Assembly (NCBI GenBank): GCA_903828595.1
Contig: CAIKMS010000016.1
Coordinates: forward strand, 186,001-250,000
DNA from: an uncultured Pseudomonadota bacterium
Lineage (GTDB): Bacteria; Pseudomonadota; Gammaproteobacteria; Steroidobacterales; Steroidobacteraceae
DNA length: 64,000 bases
Direction of reading: 5' to 3'
How positions within the stretch are numbered: position 1 is the stretch's first letter; each line of letters starts with the position of its first letter. The position numbers and the translations under genes were made by a program. This document shows positions 26,978 through 35,192 of the stretch, one piece after another. The notes under the pieces are model-generated. The model did not search any database and was not told the origin of the DNA. It saw nothing but the letters and a program-made list of their open reading frames with translations.

Positions 26978-28042
26978 ATGGCGACGTCCTCGGCTGGCTC
27001 CTATCTTCGTGCCCCGCCCACGGGTAAAGGCCAAGGCTATTGGTGGCAGACCCTTAAAGACGAACAGTTACTGAAGGTGCGCTTTTGTGATTTAGGTCTA
27101 TCGCTGGAGCGCTCGGTTTTAAAGCTCTACGTGGATAGGCTATATGCCGAGCTGCAGGCTCGCGGCGTCGAATTTCGTCCTCATTGCTGGCTTGCCGATG
27201 AATGGTTTTCTGCGGACGGCGTACCTGGTATTGCCATTCCGTTTTATCTGGCCCATCCGCGGTTGCGTCGTCTCGAGAAAGTGATGATGGGTCACGTAGA
27301 GGGCGGCAATGACAACTGGCTGATGAGGCTTTTGCGTCATGAGGCAGGTCATGCGATTGATACCGCGTATCGATTGCGCCGAAGGCGGGCTTTTCGAGAG
27401 GTTTTCGGGCCTGTGTCGACGCCATACCCAGACGCTTATGTTCCACGACCGGGTAGTCGTCGATACGTTCAACATCTGGGCGGATGGTATGCCCAGAGTC
27501 ATCCTACCGAAGATTTTGCAGAGACTTTTGCCGTCTGGTTAAAGCCAGGGTCTCGCTGGCGCGAGGAGTATGCCGACTGGCCGGCGCTGCGAAAGCTTCT
27601 TTATGTTGACGAGGCAATTAAAAGTTACGCGACTATGCCTGCGCTGGTGCGAAATCGTTGTTATATAGATCCGTGCTCCAATGACAGACGCACGCTGGGT
27701 GATCACTACCGCGTTGTTCAATCGCGCTATCGTGAGCGTGCCCTGCCTCGCCAGGATGCGCTACTGAAGCGAATCTTTGCTTCCGAGCCAGGTCCAAACC
27801 CGCAGCGAGCCGCCGCACTGCTTCGTCGCTTAACGCCAAGTTTGAGCGCGCAAATTGCTGAACGCGCCGGATGTACCAAGTACTGCGTGCATCAATTGGT
27901 AAGGTCGAGTATCGGTCGGGCAGATCAATTGGGTCTTTATGTTTCCGGCAATCCACGTAAGGTAACGCGTACTCTCACCGATGAATTCTTCCGATTAACT
28001 GAAACTATGCAGAAGCGCCCCGGTCGGCGCATTGTTCTATGA
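26978..28042 (+). CDS. Zincin-like putative metallopeptidase
   Basis: A 354-residue cytoplasmic protein. The zinc motif is RLLRHEAGHAIDTAYR (His121, Glu122, His125), and a downstream SHPTEDFAETFAVWL segment (Glu178, Asp179, Glu182) can supply the third ligand, as in putative zinc-binding metallopeptidases of proteobacteria. The C-terminal ~100 residues are basic and helical. It lies 89 nt after the phosphatase fusion and overlaps the ATP-grasp gene by 4 nt. The tight pairing of a peptidase with a ligase suggests opposing or sequential steps on a peptide-like substrate; neither partner has a function I can name. Confidence 0.78.
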   Translation: MATSSAGSYLRAPPTGKGQGYWWQTLKDEQLLKVRFCDLGLSLERSVLKLYVDRLYAELQARGVEFRPHCWLADEWFSADGVPGIAIPFYLAHPRLRRLEKVMMGHVEGGNDNWLMRLLRHEAGHAIDTAYRLRRRRAFREVFGPVSTPYPDAYVPRPGSRRYVQHLGGWYAQSHPTEDFAETFAVWLKPGSRWREEYADWPALRKLLYVDEAIKSYATMPALVRNRCYIDPCSNDRRTLGDHYRVVQSRYRERALPRQDALLKRIFASEPGPNPQRAAALLRRLTPSLSAQIAERAGCTKYCVHQLVRSSIGRADQLGLYVSGNPRKVTRTLTDEFFRLTETMQKRPGRRIVL

Positions 28043-29067
28043 AAAAACTCCGAATATTGGTCACCGTTCACGAGACATTAATTCCTCCAGAGACTACTGA
28101 TGGGTATACAGAATCTGAAATCGACGAATGGCGCACCGAGTTTGATGTGGTTTCCACGCTACGTCAGGCTTCACATGACGTGCGCTGTATTGGGATTCTC
28201 GACAGCATGGCAGCCTTGCGTACGGCTATTAAGGAAGACAAGCCCGATATTGTTTTCAACTTATTAGAGGAATTTGACGGAGTTGTTAGTCAGGATCATC
28301 ACGTAGTCTCGTATTTGGAGCTCTTGCATCAGCCTTATTCGGGCTGTAATCCGCGCGGCTTGATGCTTTCGCGGGATAAAGTTCTTTCAAAGCAACTGCT
28401 AACCTATCACCGCATTCCCACGCCACAATTCATGCTGTTCGCGCGGGGTCGGAAGGTGTCGCCACCGAAAGCATTGCGCTACCCTTTGTTCGTAAAGTCA
28501 GCGACCGATGATGCCTCCTTAGGTATATCGCAAGCATCAGTAGTTCATGATGTGACAAGCCTGAAGGATCGTATCGCGTTCATACATGAACAAAACGGAT
28601 CAGATGCGCTGGTTGAAGAGTTTATTGAAGGTCGTGAAATCTATGTAGGCGTTTACGGCAACGAGCGCTTGACCGTTTTGCCACCCTGGGAGCTTAATTT
28701 TGGCAGCCTTCCTGCTGACCAAGTGGCGATTGCCACGCATAAAGTGAAGTGGGATCGCAAGTATCAACGCCGACACGGCATTGGTACTTTGCGCGCTCAG
28801 GGTCTCCCAGATGGAGTCGGCGCGCGGCTACAGGCACTGGCCAAGCGCATTTACCGTGCCTTGCATCTGACTGGTTACGCTCGGATGGATTTTCGCGTTC
28901 GCAATGACGGCTCTATTTTTGTCCTAGAGGCCAATGCAAATCCCAACTTAGCTGTGACGGAAGACTTTGCAAAATCTGCGCTGGCCACCGGAATGAGTTA
29001 CGAGCAGTTACTAACGCGCATTCTCGCTAACGGACTGAATTATAAAGCTTCATGGCACCTCGGGTAA
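28039..29067 (+). CDS. D-Ala-D-Ala-ligase-like ATP-grasp enzyme
   Basis: A 342-residue ATP-grasp protein. It has a Ddl-like N-terminal domain (PDIVFNLLEEFDG, PYSGCNPRGLMLSRDK), an ATP-binding segment PLFVKSATDDASLGIS, EEFIEGREIYVGVYG, and the metal residues in ARMDFRVRNDGSIFVLEANANPN. Ddl enzymes carry a GSS.GV loop where this one has DDASLGIS, so it is probably not a true D-Ala-D-Ala ligase but a relative joining other amino acids or peptides. It is co-translated with the zincin. The gene ends 26 nt before a convergent GST. Confidence 0.82.
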   Translation: MKKLRILVTVHETLIPPETTDGYTESEIDEWRTEFDVVSTLRQASHDVRCIGILDSMAALRTAIKEDKPDIVFNLLEEFDGVVSQDHHVVSYLELLHQPYSGCNPRGLMLSRDKVLSKQLLTYHRIPTPQFMLFARGRKVSPPKALRYPLFVKSATDDASLGISQASVVHDVTSLKDRIAFIHEQNGSDALVEEFIEGREIYVGVYGNERLTVLPPWELNFGSLPADQVAIATHKVKWDRKYQRRHGIGTLRAQGLPDGVGARLQALAKRIYRALHLTGYARMDFRVRNDGSIFVLEANANPNLAVTEDFAKSALATGMSYEQLLTRILANGLNYKASWHLG

Positions 29068-29093
29068 TTGGTCGCTTACGGCCGGGCTTTTCT

Positions 29094-29738
29094 TTAGCTG
29101 AGCGACTCGACTTCTGCAAATGCCAGAGTTGTCCATTCTTGTAGATGCGGGTCAGCAAGGGTGGTAGAGCAATATTCGCTAATGAGCGACGACTTAAAAG
29201 GTCGCGCATAAGTGTGTAGCCGGCACACAACCGGCGCAAAAAAAGCATCTGCAACCGAATACTCGCCGAAAAGCCACGGGCCTGCGCCGCCAAATTGGCT
29301 TCGGCAGTGAGTCCAGATGTCGGTCACGCGGGTTAGATCGGGTAACACTTGATCGAGCTGTCTGTCATCTTGGTAGATGGCTCGTATATCCATGGGCCAG
29401 CAGGCGCGCATCGTCTGGAAGCTGCTGTGCATTTCGGCGCAAACGGATCTGGCTACGGCACGCGCGCGCACATCTCTAGGCCAGCCTAGAGACGTAACCT
29501 CGGCAGCGTACTCAGCAATGGCCAGAGAATCCCAAATGATGTAGTCATCGACTATTAGCGAGGGAACTCTTGCTGATGGCGAGTACCGGTGTACTTCATC
29601 TTTAAATAACGGCGTCTTTAATGGCAACAGGTGGCAGTCAAACACAAAGCCACTATGACGTAATGCCAGCCACGCTCGGAGTGACCAAGAGCTGTAATTT
29701 CGGTTGCCAATAACAAGCTTTGGAAGTTTTGGGTTCAT
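29094..29738 (-). CDS. Glutathione S-transferase family protein
   Basis: A 214-residue protein with the thioredoxin-like N-terminal half (LVIGNRNYSSWSLRAWLAL, with Ser in the active-site SSWS, and RVPSLIVDDYIIWDSLAIAEY for glutathione binding) and an all-helical C-terminal half containing FGEYSVADAFFAPV. It conjugates or reduces with glutathione; substrate unknown. Its start overlaps the stop of the GDPD gene by one base (ATGA), so the two are one transcriptional unit. Confidence 0.87.
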   Translation of the reverse strand: MNPKLPKLVIGNRNYSSWSLRAWLALRHSGFVFDCHLLPLKTPLFKDEVHRYSPSARVPSLIVDDYIIWDSLAIAEYAAEVTSLGWPRDVRARAVARSVCAEMHSSFQTMRACWPMDIRAIYQDDRQLDQVLPDLTRVTDIWTHCRSQFGGAGPWLFGEYSVADAFFAPVVCRLHTYARPFKSSLISEYCSTTLADPHLQEWTTLAFAEVESLS

Positions 29739-30709
29739 CAGGCATGTGCTCTTTTTACGTGGTCATCAATAAATGATTTGGTTTGATCTGGAAAGTCGCT
29801 AAATAAGCCATCGACACCCGCCTCAAGAAACAATGCCTTGTGCAGTTCATGCCATGACGGACACCGGTTGGGCAATTGATCCAGCCTGGCCGTGTACGGA
29901 TGGACAGCTAAGCCAAGAGAATGCGCGCTAGCGGCGAGATCTGTAATACATGCTGGCTGCGTTTGATCAGTCCAATAGGCGATGCGATCTATGGGAGGTC
30001 CTATTCCTTGGGCGTATCGTGAGATCTCTTTCAGGCCATGAGCAGTGCGTAATTGATCGTAATCAGTACCTGACTCATTCCAGTGATTTTCGCCAATTAA
30101 CTGAATCAGTTTCAGTTCACTGCCCAGTTCATCATGGATACGAATTAGCTCTAAATCGTCGAAACACTGCAGGTATACCAGGTCGGTGTCCTTTGAGTAA
30201 CCGTGTTTTTTTAAGCACTCTAAGATGATATGTGTCGAGTCTTTACCTTGCTTTCGATGCCACCCCGGGCTCTTTATCTCGGTATAAATTCCGGCACGAT
30301 GGCGAGTGGCTGAATTCAGGCCTTTAATGAGCGCAAGCTCCTCATCAAGCGTGACTATGCCAAAACGTATCGCACGTTCCTTAAAGCGTTGAGGCCAATG
30401 TGCTTTCCCGCTTTCAAGATCAATACGCTCGTGGAGTTGTAGGCGGCGTAATTCATCGAGTGTAAAGTCGATGACATAGTGACGCCCGTCACTTCTAGAG
30501 CGACCCGGAAAAACGGTCGCTACGTCGGTAAGTTCGTCTAGATGCAGGTCATGAAAGACTACGGGCACGTTATCGCGGGTTATGATTACGTCCTGCTCAA
30601 GGTAATCGGCCGCATAGCCGTGCGCTAGGATCTTCGCGCCGATGCTGTGTTCAGGCATATAGCCACTGGCACCGCGGTGAGCAATCACGATCGGAGGTAT
30701 CCCGTTCAT
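29738..30709 (-). CDS. Glycerophosphodiester phosphodiesterase
   Basis: A 323-residue TIM-barrel enzyme with the GDPD signature: IAHRGASGYMPEHS, EQDVIITRDNVPVVFHD (metal Glu/Asp and catalytic His) and YTEIKSPG. It hydrolyses glycerophosphodiesters to glycerol-3-phosphate and an alcohol. In length and sequence it is closest to periplasmic GlpQ (~335-360), yet it has no signal peptide, so it appears cytoplasmic. No glpT or ugp genes are nearby. Confidence 0.9.
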   Translation of the reverse strand: MNGIPPIVIAHRGASGYMPEHSIGAKILAHGYAADYLEQDVIITRDNVPVVFHDLHLDELTDVATVFPGRSRSDGRHYVIDFTLDELRRLQLHERIDLESGKAHWPQRFKERAIRFGIVTLDEELALIKGLNSATRHRAGIYTEIKSPGWHRKQGKDSTHIILECLKKHGYSKDTDLVYLQCFDDLELIRIHDELGSELKLIQLIGENHWNESGTDYDQLRTAHGLKEISRYAQGIGPPIDRIAYWTDQTQPACITDLAASAHSLGLAVHPYTARLDQLPNRCPSWHELHKALFLEAGVDGLFSDFPDQTKSFIDDHVKRAHA

Positions 30710-30779
30710 TGATAGTCTCCTCGTCGCAGAGTATTAAACATTCAACTAACTTGGCTGAGCTGAGTCATACTATCTCACT

Positions 30780-31472
30780 ATGTGGTCCAGTTCTCGAGCC
30801 TTGTCGTTTGATCTTGATGACACCCTCTGGGAAGTTGCGCCCGTGTTGGTTCGTGCCGAGGCGCGCCTTACGGATTGGCTGTCTGAGCACTATCCAGCGC
30901 TCGCAAGTTTGCACACTCCGGCTCGCGCTAAAGAGGAAAGGCAACGGATCATGTCCGAGACACCCGAGCGGGCATTTGATCTGACATGGGTCCGAACGGA
31001 GTCCTTGCGCCGATTAGCGGCAATGGCTCAGTGCCCACCCAGTGTTGCTGATGAAGCCTTTCGAGTGTTCCACGGCGCCCGCAACGAGGTTGAGCCTTAT
31101 CCCGATGTGTACAGTGGCTTGGCACGGCTGGCAGAGCGGTTTCCCTTGTACGCCTTATCGAATGGAAACGCCGATGTGCATCAGACGGTTTTAGGGCCGT
31201 ATTTTAAGTTGGGAGTTTCGGCCATTCAGGCCGGTGCAGCCAAGCCAGACTCTAAAATTTTCGACTATTTGATTTCCCGAGTTGGGGTTAGGCCATCGCA
31301 GATTATTCATATCGGAGACGATCCGGTTACCGATGTGCAGGGCGGGCGTCTGGCCGGGTGTCGTACGGTGTGGGTTAACCGACATCAGCGGGCTTGGCCT
31401 GAAGACCTGCCCAGGGCGGATGCTGAGGTAAACGATTTACATGGCCTTAGCACTTTACTGATTGGTGCGTAG
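30780..31472 (+). CDS. HAD family phosphatase, YigB-like
   Basis: A 230-residue HAD hydrolase: motif I SFDLDDTLWE, motif II LYALSNGN, motif III Lys in AAKPDSKIF, and motif IV HIGDDPVTDVQGG. The helical cap lies between motifs I and II. This profile matches YigB-type phosphatases (flavin-precursor or sugar phosphates); the substrate cannot be fixed from sequence. It is divergent from the GDPD gene. Confidence 0.85.
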   Translation: MWSSSRALSFDLDDTLWEVAPVLVRAEARLTDWLSEHYPALASLHTPARAKEERQRIMSETPERAFDLTWVRTESLRRLAAMAQCPPSVADEAFRVFHGARNEVEPYPDVYSGLARLAERFPLYALSNGNADVHQTVLGPYFKLGVSAIQAGAAKPDSKIFDYLISRVGVRPSQIIHIGDDPVTDVQGGRLAGCRTVWVNRHQRAWPEDLPRADAEVNDLHGLSTLLIGA

Positions 31473-31512
31473 GCTTCGGTCGACCTACCCGCACTGGCAG
31501 GGGCTGACGGCC

Positions 31513-31749
31513 CTAGGCGAGTACGTCGAGCAGTTTCCCCAATACTTGATTGCTCGTTTTAACGACTTGTATCGCCGCTTCCGCGCTCAATTTGGCTTGT
31601 TGCAAGTCCAACAGGGGACCTGGTGCTATCTGCTGGGGGTCAGCGATCTGCTGGGCATCGCTATCAAGTCTTTGAATGCTTCGATCAAGTGCATAGGCAC
31701 CGGTTTGCAGTGCGCTAGACAAGGGTTGCGTTAATTTACTGGGAAGCAT
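31513..31749 (-). CDS. Small protein resembling a flagellar rod/hook C-terminal helix
   Basis: A 78-residue reading frame. The N-terminal ALDRSIQRLDSDAQQIA and C-terminal LSAEAAIQVVKTSNQVLGKLLDVLA resemble the paired helices at the ends of flagellar axial proteins (FlgC/FlgE type), which also occur as stand-alone small proteins of unknown role. No ribosome-binding site is clear, and no ATG lies upstream before a stop. It is 48 nt downstream of the Nudix gene on the same strand. There are no flagellar genes in this window. Confidence 0.5.
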   Translation of the reverse strand: MLPSKLTQPLSSALQTGAYALDRSIQRLDSDAQQIADPQQIAPGPLLDLQQAKLSAEAAIQVVKTSNQVLGKLLDVLA

Positions 31750-31797
31750 GTAAGTAAAGCCATCGGCCGTGGTAGCGCTTACTTGAATCGGGGTAGT

Positions 31798-32319
31798 TTA
31801 TGTTACCTGTCTGGCGACCGCGGCTTGTGCCCGCCAGAGGCCGACCACCGTTTTGCCGTCGACAATTTTTCCATCGATTGCCCATTGGCAGGCTTCATCC
31901 AGTGGTACCCAGGAGACGCGAATGACCTCATCGGGTTCTGGTGTGGCGACGTCTTGGGTGAGTTGCCGCGCGAGAAATAGATGCACCACCTCTTTGAAGA
32001 TGCCGGGTGAGCTCCAATAGATTCCCAATGGAGCCCAATCCTTGGCCGAGACGCCCGACTCCTCTGCTAACTCCCGCTGCGCATTGTCCAAAGGGGTTCC
32101 ACCCGCCAGTTTTCCGGCGGGTAGTTCCCAGAGCCAGCCTCCCGTGACGTGGCGGTATTGATGCAACAGGCACACCTGCCCCTGATTATTCAGGGCAACC
32201 ACCGCGGCCCCGCCGGGGTGGCTGACAACTTCCAGTTCAAAGTTATGTCCATTAGGCAGCGTCACCTGCTCTAGGTTCAGTTCAATGACGCGGCCTGTAT
32301 AAATGGATCGTGACTTCAT
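31798..32319 (-). CDS. Nudix hydrolase, ADP-ribose pyrophosphatase-like
   Basis: A 173-residue Nudix protein. The box reads GKLAGGTPLDNAQRELAEESGV: the REL.EE core is intact, but the first Glu is Thr and the loop is one residue short of the consensus. An upstream LWELPAG and an FEP-like SSPGIFKEVVHLF segment fit the ADP-ribose/NDP-sugar pyrophosphatase group. The ATG at 32319 is chosen because it lies 22 nt after the SufS-like gene; a longer frame would overlap that gene by 100 nt. Confidence 0.82.
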   Translation of the reverse strand: MKSRSIYTGRVIELNLEQVTLPNGHNFELEVVSHPGGAAVVALNNQGQVCLLHQYRHVTGGWLWELPAGKLAGGTPLDNAQRELAEESGVSAKDWAPLGIYWSSPGIFKEVVHLFLARQLTQDVATPEPDEVIRVSWVPLDEACQWAIDGKIVDGKTVVGLWRAQAAVARQVT

Positions 32320-32341
32320 AACTACGCTACTCGGCGTCCTT

Positions 32342-33583
32342 TCAAGAGGCGCGGCTAGCAGAGATGCTCCGCAGGCCTTCCAAGAGTCGATCGACGTCAC
32401 TTTTTTGCGTGTACATGGACATGCCTGTTCGAAGCACTCCACCAGACTCAGTTAATCCAAGGATATTAATCGGTCGTTGTGCGTAGAACTCACCATCCCA
32501 TACGCAAACGCCCAATTTACCAAGTGCTGTCGCCATTTCCAGAGGGCTCACGCCCTGCATGGTGATGGAGACCGTGGGAGCACGCCGCCGGGTACTAAAA
32601 TCAGGTCCCCATACGGTAACACCCGGTATCTTTTTAACTTCCTCATAGTAATAAGCGCCCATGGAATGCTCATAGGCACTGATTCCGGTGACGGCGTCGA
32701 CTATGCGAGCACGTAGCGTATCACCGTGCCCCCAGGAGGCAATGTACTCAATAGCGGCGGCCACCCCTTCGATTGCCGGGTGGTTTAAGGTTCCTGTTTC
32801 GATTCGGTACGGAGCGACTGGTTCTTGCACGACGAGTCGATCCGTAGGCAAGGTCTCTAAAAGCCCAGGACGCGTGTAGAGGATGCCGACGTGCGGTCCG
32901 TAGAACTTATATCCTGAACACAGTAAAAAGTCCGGTGCAAGTTTTTGCACATCGAGCACAAAGTGTGGCGCGTAATGAACAGCATCAACTAAAAGCCAAG
33001 CGCCCACAGCCGTCGTTAGTTCACGCGCCAGTTCGACGTTATTTACCGTCCCCAGCGAATTAGCTGAATAACCCATCGCCACCAGGCGAGTCTTGGGCCC
33101 GATTTTGGCACGCAAGTCAGCCTCGTCCAACTGGCCACTAGGAAGAAGGTGAATCTCCCTCACGATTACCCCCGAGGCACTTAATCGTAACCAAGGCCCT
33201 CGATTGGCTTCGTGGTCTAACTGTGTGACCAAAACCTCGTCGCCGGGTTTAAGCAGCGGCTCTAGCGCATGGCTTAGAGCAAAATTCAGGCTCGTCATGT
33301 TCGCGCCTAGAGAGATCGTATCAGCGCTCTCCGCTCCCAAGAAGGTAGCGATTACCTGACGTGTGCGCAGCATGGCGGCATCTACGTCATTGGATGTCGG
33401 AAACATCCCGTGGGTGTTTGCGTTGTGGTGGGAGTAGGCATGCGAAATCGTATCGATGACGCGACTCGGTACCTGAGTACCCGCGGGTCCGTCGAGATAA
33501 ACAAGCGGCTGGCCGTTTAAGGTGCGTGAAAGTGCAGGAAAATCAGCGCGGCATTTTTGGCTCTCAACGTGTGTAAAGCTCAT
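32342..33583 (-). CDS. Cysteine desulfurase-like (SufS subfamily) PLP enzyme
   Basis: A 413-residue class V aminotransferase-fold protein. The PLP lysine is in LCSGYKFYGPHVG, the Asp/His pair in VDAVHYAPHF, and TQLDHEANRGPW is the conserved TxxEHxAN-like segment with Asp for Glu. It fits the SufS-like group (VC1184 type) annotated as desulfurase-like but not tied to Fe-S assembly. There is no sufE or iscU nearby. AGGAG precedes the ATG at 33583. It lies downstream of the MFS carrier, which could supply its substrate (inference). Confidence 0.85.
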   Translation of the reverse strand: MSFTHVESQKCRADFPALSRTLNGQPLVYLDGPAGTQVPSRVIDTISHAYSHHNANTHGMFPTSNDVDAAMLRTRQVIATFLGAESADTISLGANMTSLNFALSHALEPLLKPGDEVLVTQLDHEANRGPWLRLSASGVIVREIHLLPSGQLDEADLRAKIGPKTRLVAMGYSANSLGTVNNVELARELTTAVGAWLLVDAVHYAPHFVLDVQKLAPDFLLCSGYKFYGPHVGILYTRPGLLETLPTDRLVVQEPVAPYRIETGTLNHPAIEGVAAAIEYIASWGHGDTLRARIVDAVTGISAYEHSMGAYYYEEVKKIPGVTVWGPDFSTRRRAPTVSITMQGVSPLEMATALGKLGVCVWDGEFYAQRPINILGLTESGGVLRTGMSMYTQKSDVDRLLEGLRSISASRAS

Positions 33584-33689
33584 CAAATAGGTCTCCTGTG
33601 TGGTGATATTAATCTATATAAATTTGGCGCTTTTTGCGCAGCTTTGTAGCGCCAGCCCGGATAGTAGAGTTGAAGCAGAAAAAGACCTT

Positions 33690-33718
33690 GAGCACCTGGT
33701 TTTTTAAATTAAGTGCTC
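33690..33718 (-). terminator. Possible terminator after the MFS gene
   Basis: GAGCAC (33690-33695) pairs with GTGCTC (33713-33718) across a 17-nt AT-rich loop directly after the MFS stop; on the minus strand a CTTTTT follows a few bases later. The short stem makes this tentative. Confidence 0.35.
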
Positions 33719-35029
33719 CTAACGAGCGGCCACGATGGATTCTTCAGTTGAAGAATGCCCGTCAATAAAACACCAAGCTAATGCACTGGCCGCCGCGAAG
33801 CCAACACCGATGAGAAATACGGCGTTCCAATGATGAGATCCCGACAGATAGCCAACAATAGGCGAGGCGACGACTCCACCTAGATTTCCGCCCGTGTTGA
33901 GTACCCCAGTTGCTGCCATGGTTTCCCCCGGCGCCACGTTCATGGTGGCCGCCCAGTAGGCGCCCTCATTGAGTTCAATGCAGGCATAACAGAGCGTTAA
34001 GCTCATGACGGCCAGATACGCATTCTCACTTCCTACCGTGATTAAAAGAAGGATGCCGGCCAGTGGTAGCGTGATTAGTGGCATAAGGCGCAGGCCCCAT
34101 CGCTGTCCCAGGCGGACACAAAGTAGGGTTGTGATGATGCCGCCAACGCCAGCTCCAATCGCCGCCCCCATAGGGGGTAGTGCGGCTAACCAGCCGCTTT
34201 CGAGTATGGAGAAGTGCCGCTCCTGTGCCAGATAAAGAAAGCACCAATCTCCCACAAGATAAAAAACGTAGTTCATCGTGAGATACGAAAAAGTGAGTAG
34301 CAAGATGTTTTTGTTTTTTAGTAGCTTCACTATTCGATGGGACAAAGGAGTTTGCGGTTGAGAGTGGCCGGTGGTCGGTTCAACCACGTCTAGCTCCTGA
34401 AGTTCTTGAGCGCTTACCGCGGTATGCTCTTGCGGGCTGTTGCGACCGTACCAGCCCCAAATTAGAACCAGAGGTATAGCCGGTAAGGCGGCAATAAAAA
34501 ATGCGTGCTGCCAGCTGTGGCTCGTCATTAGGTGAGATATTAATGGCGGTGTAATCATCGATGCGATGGAAAGACTCATCGTTTGTAAGCCGAGTATGAA
34601 AGCCCATTGCGACGAGGGAAACCATCGAGACAGAACGCCGGCAGATACCGGCCATACGACCGATTGGGAAATTCCTAACAGACCCTGCGAAAGCATCATC
34701 GCAATAAAGAGCGAGTTACCGTGTAAGACCGATGGCACAACAGGCATCGCCATCATCGCGCCGATCGCCAGTAGTCCTGCTAACGTAAAGGTCCTTCGTG
34801 CCCCAAGGTATTCGCCGATCACGCCGGCTGGGAATTGGAAAAAGGCATACCCCATTATGAAGGCGGCTCTAAGCCAGCTAATTTGCAGCTGCGATAGCGA
34901 AAGGTCCGGTTCCATTGAAGCGGCAGCAATCGTTAGTGTTTTCTGCTGCAGATAGGCCACAAAGCCTACGAGAAACATCAGGGTAAAGATCCACCAACGT
35001 ACGCGAACTTGGGATAATTTCTTGAGCAT
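33719..35029 (-). CDS. MFS transporter, anion:cation symporter family
   Basis: A 436-residue inner-membrane protein with about 12 hydrophobic segments and a central cytoplasmic loop (about residues 190-225). The motif between helices 2 and 3 is QFPAGVIGEYLGARRTF, a form of the MFS motif A typical of the ACS family (glucarate, hexuronate, 4-hydroxyphenylacetate or phthalate carriers). It probably imports an organic acid with protons. The gene stands 135 nt upstream of the SufS-like gene on the same strand. Confidence 0.88.
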   Translation of the reverse strand: MLKKLSQVRVRWWIFTLMFLVGFVAYLQQKTLTIAAASMEPDLSLSQLQISWLRAAFIMGYAFFQFPAGVIGEYLGARRTFTLAGLLAIGAMMAMPVVPSVLHGNSLFIAMMLSQGLLGISQSVVWPVSAGVLSRWFPSSQWAFILGLQTMSLSIASMITPPLISHLMTSHSWQHAFFIAALPAIPLVLIWGWYGRNSPQEHTAVSAQELQELDVVEPTTGHSQPQTPLSHRIVKLLKNKNILLLTFSYLTMNYVFYLVGDWCFLYLAQERHFSILESGWLAALPPMGAAIGAGVGGIITTLLCVRLGQRWGLRLMPLITLPLAGILLLITVGSENAYLAVMSLTLCYACIELNEGAYWAATMNVAPGETMAATGVLNTGGNLGGVVASPIVGYLSGSHHWNAVFLIGVGFAAASALAWCFIDGHSSTEESIVAAR

Positions 35030-35192
35030 TGTCGGTGTAGAGATTCCTCAGGCAGATCCGGGTAAATAATGGTTAGTGGGTGAATGCCTAGACTAGGGCA
35101 TGATTTAAGAACGGCTTGTTGCTGTACCGATTAAGAGATCGGTTTTGGTTTTTTCAAAGTAGGTGGGTTGATGGATGACACCCAATGCGCTT

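Noticed and set aside
29068..29106. Inverted GTCGCT/AGCGAC near the ATP-grasp and GST ends, as a terminator
   Set aside because: Only 6 bp with a 24-nt spacer and no U tract; part lies inside the GST gene.
31462..31734. Plus-strand frame extending the HAD gene region
   Set aside because: Overlaps the HAD stop and the minus-strand small gene; no family resemblance.
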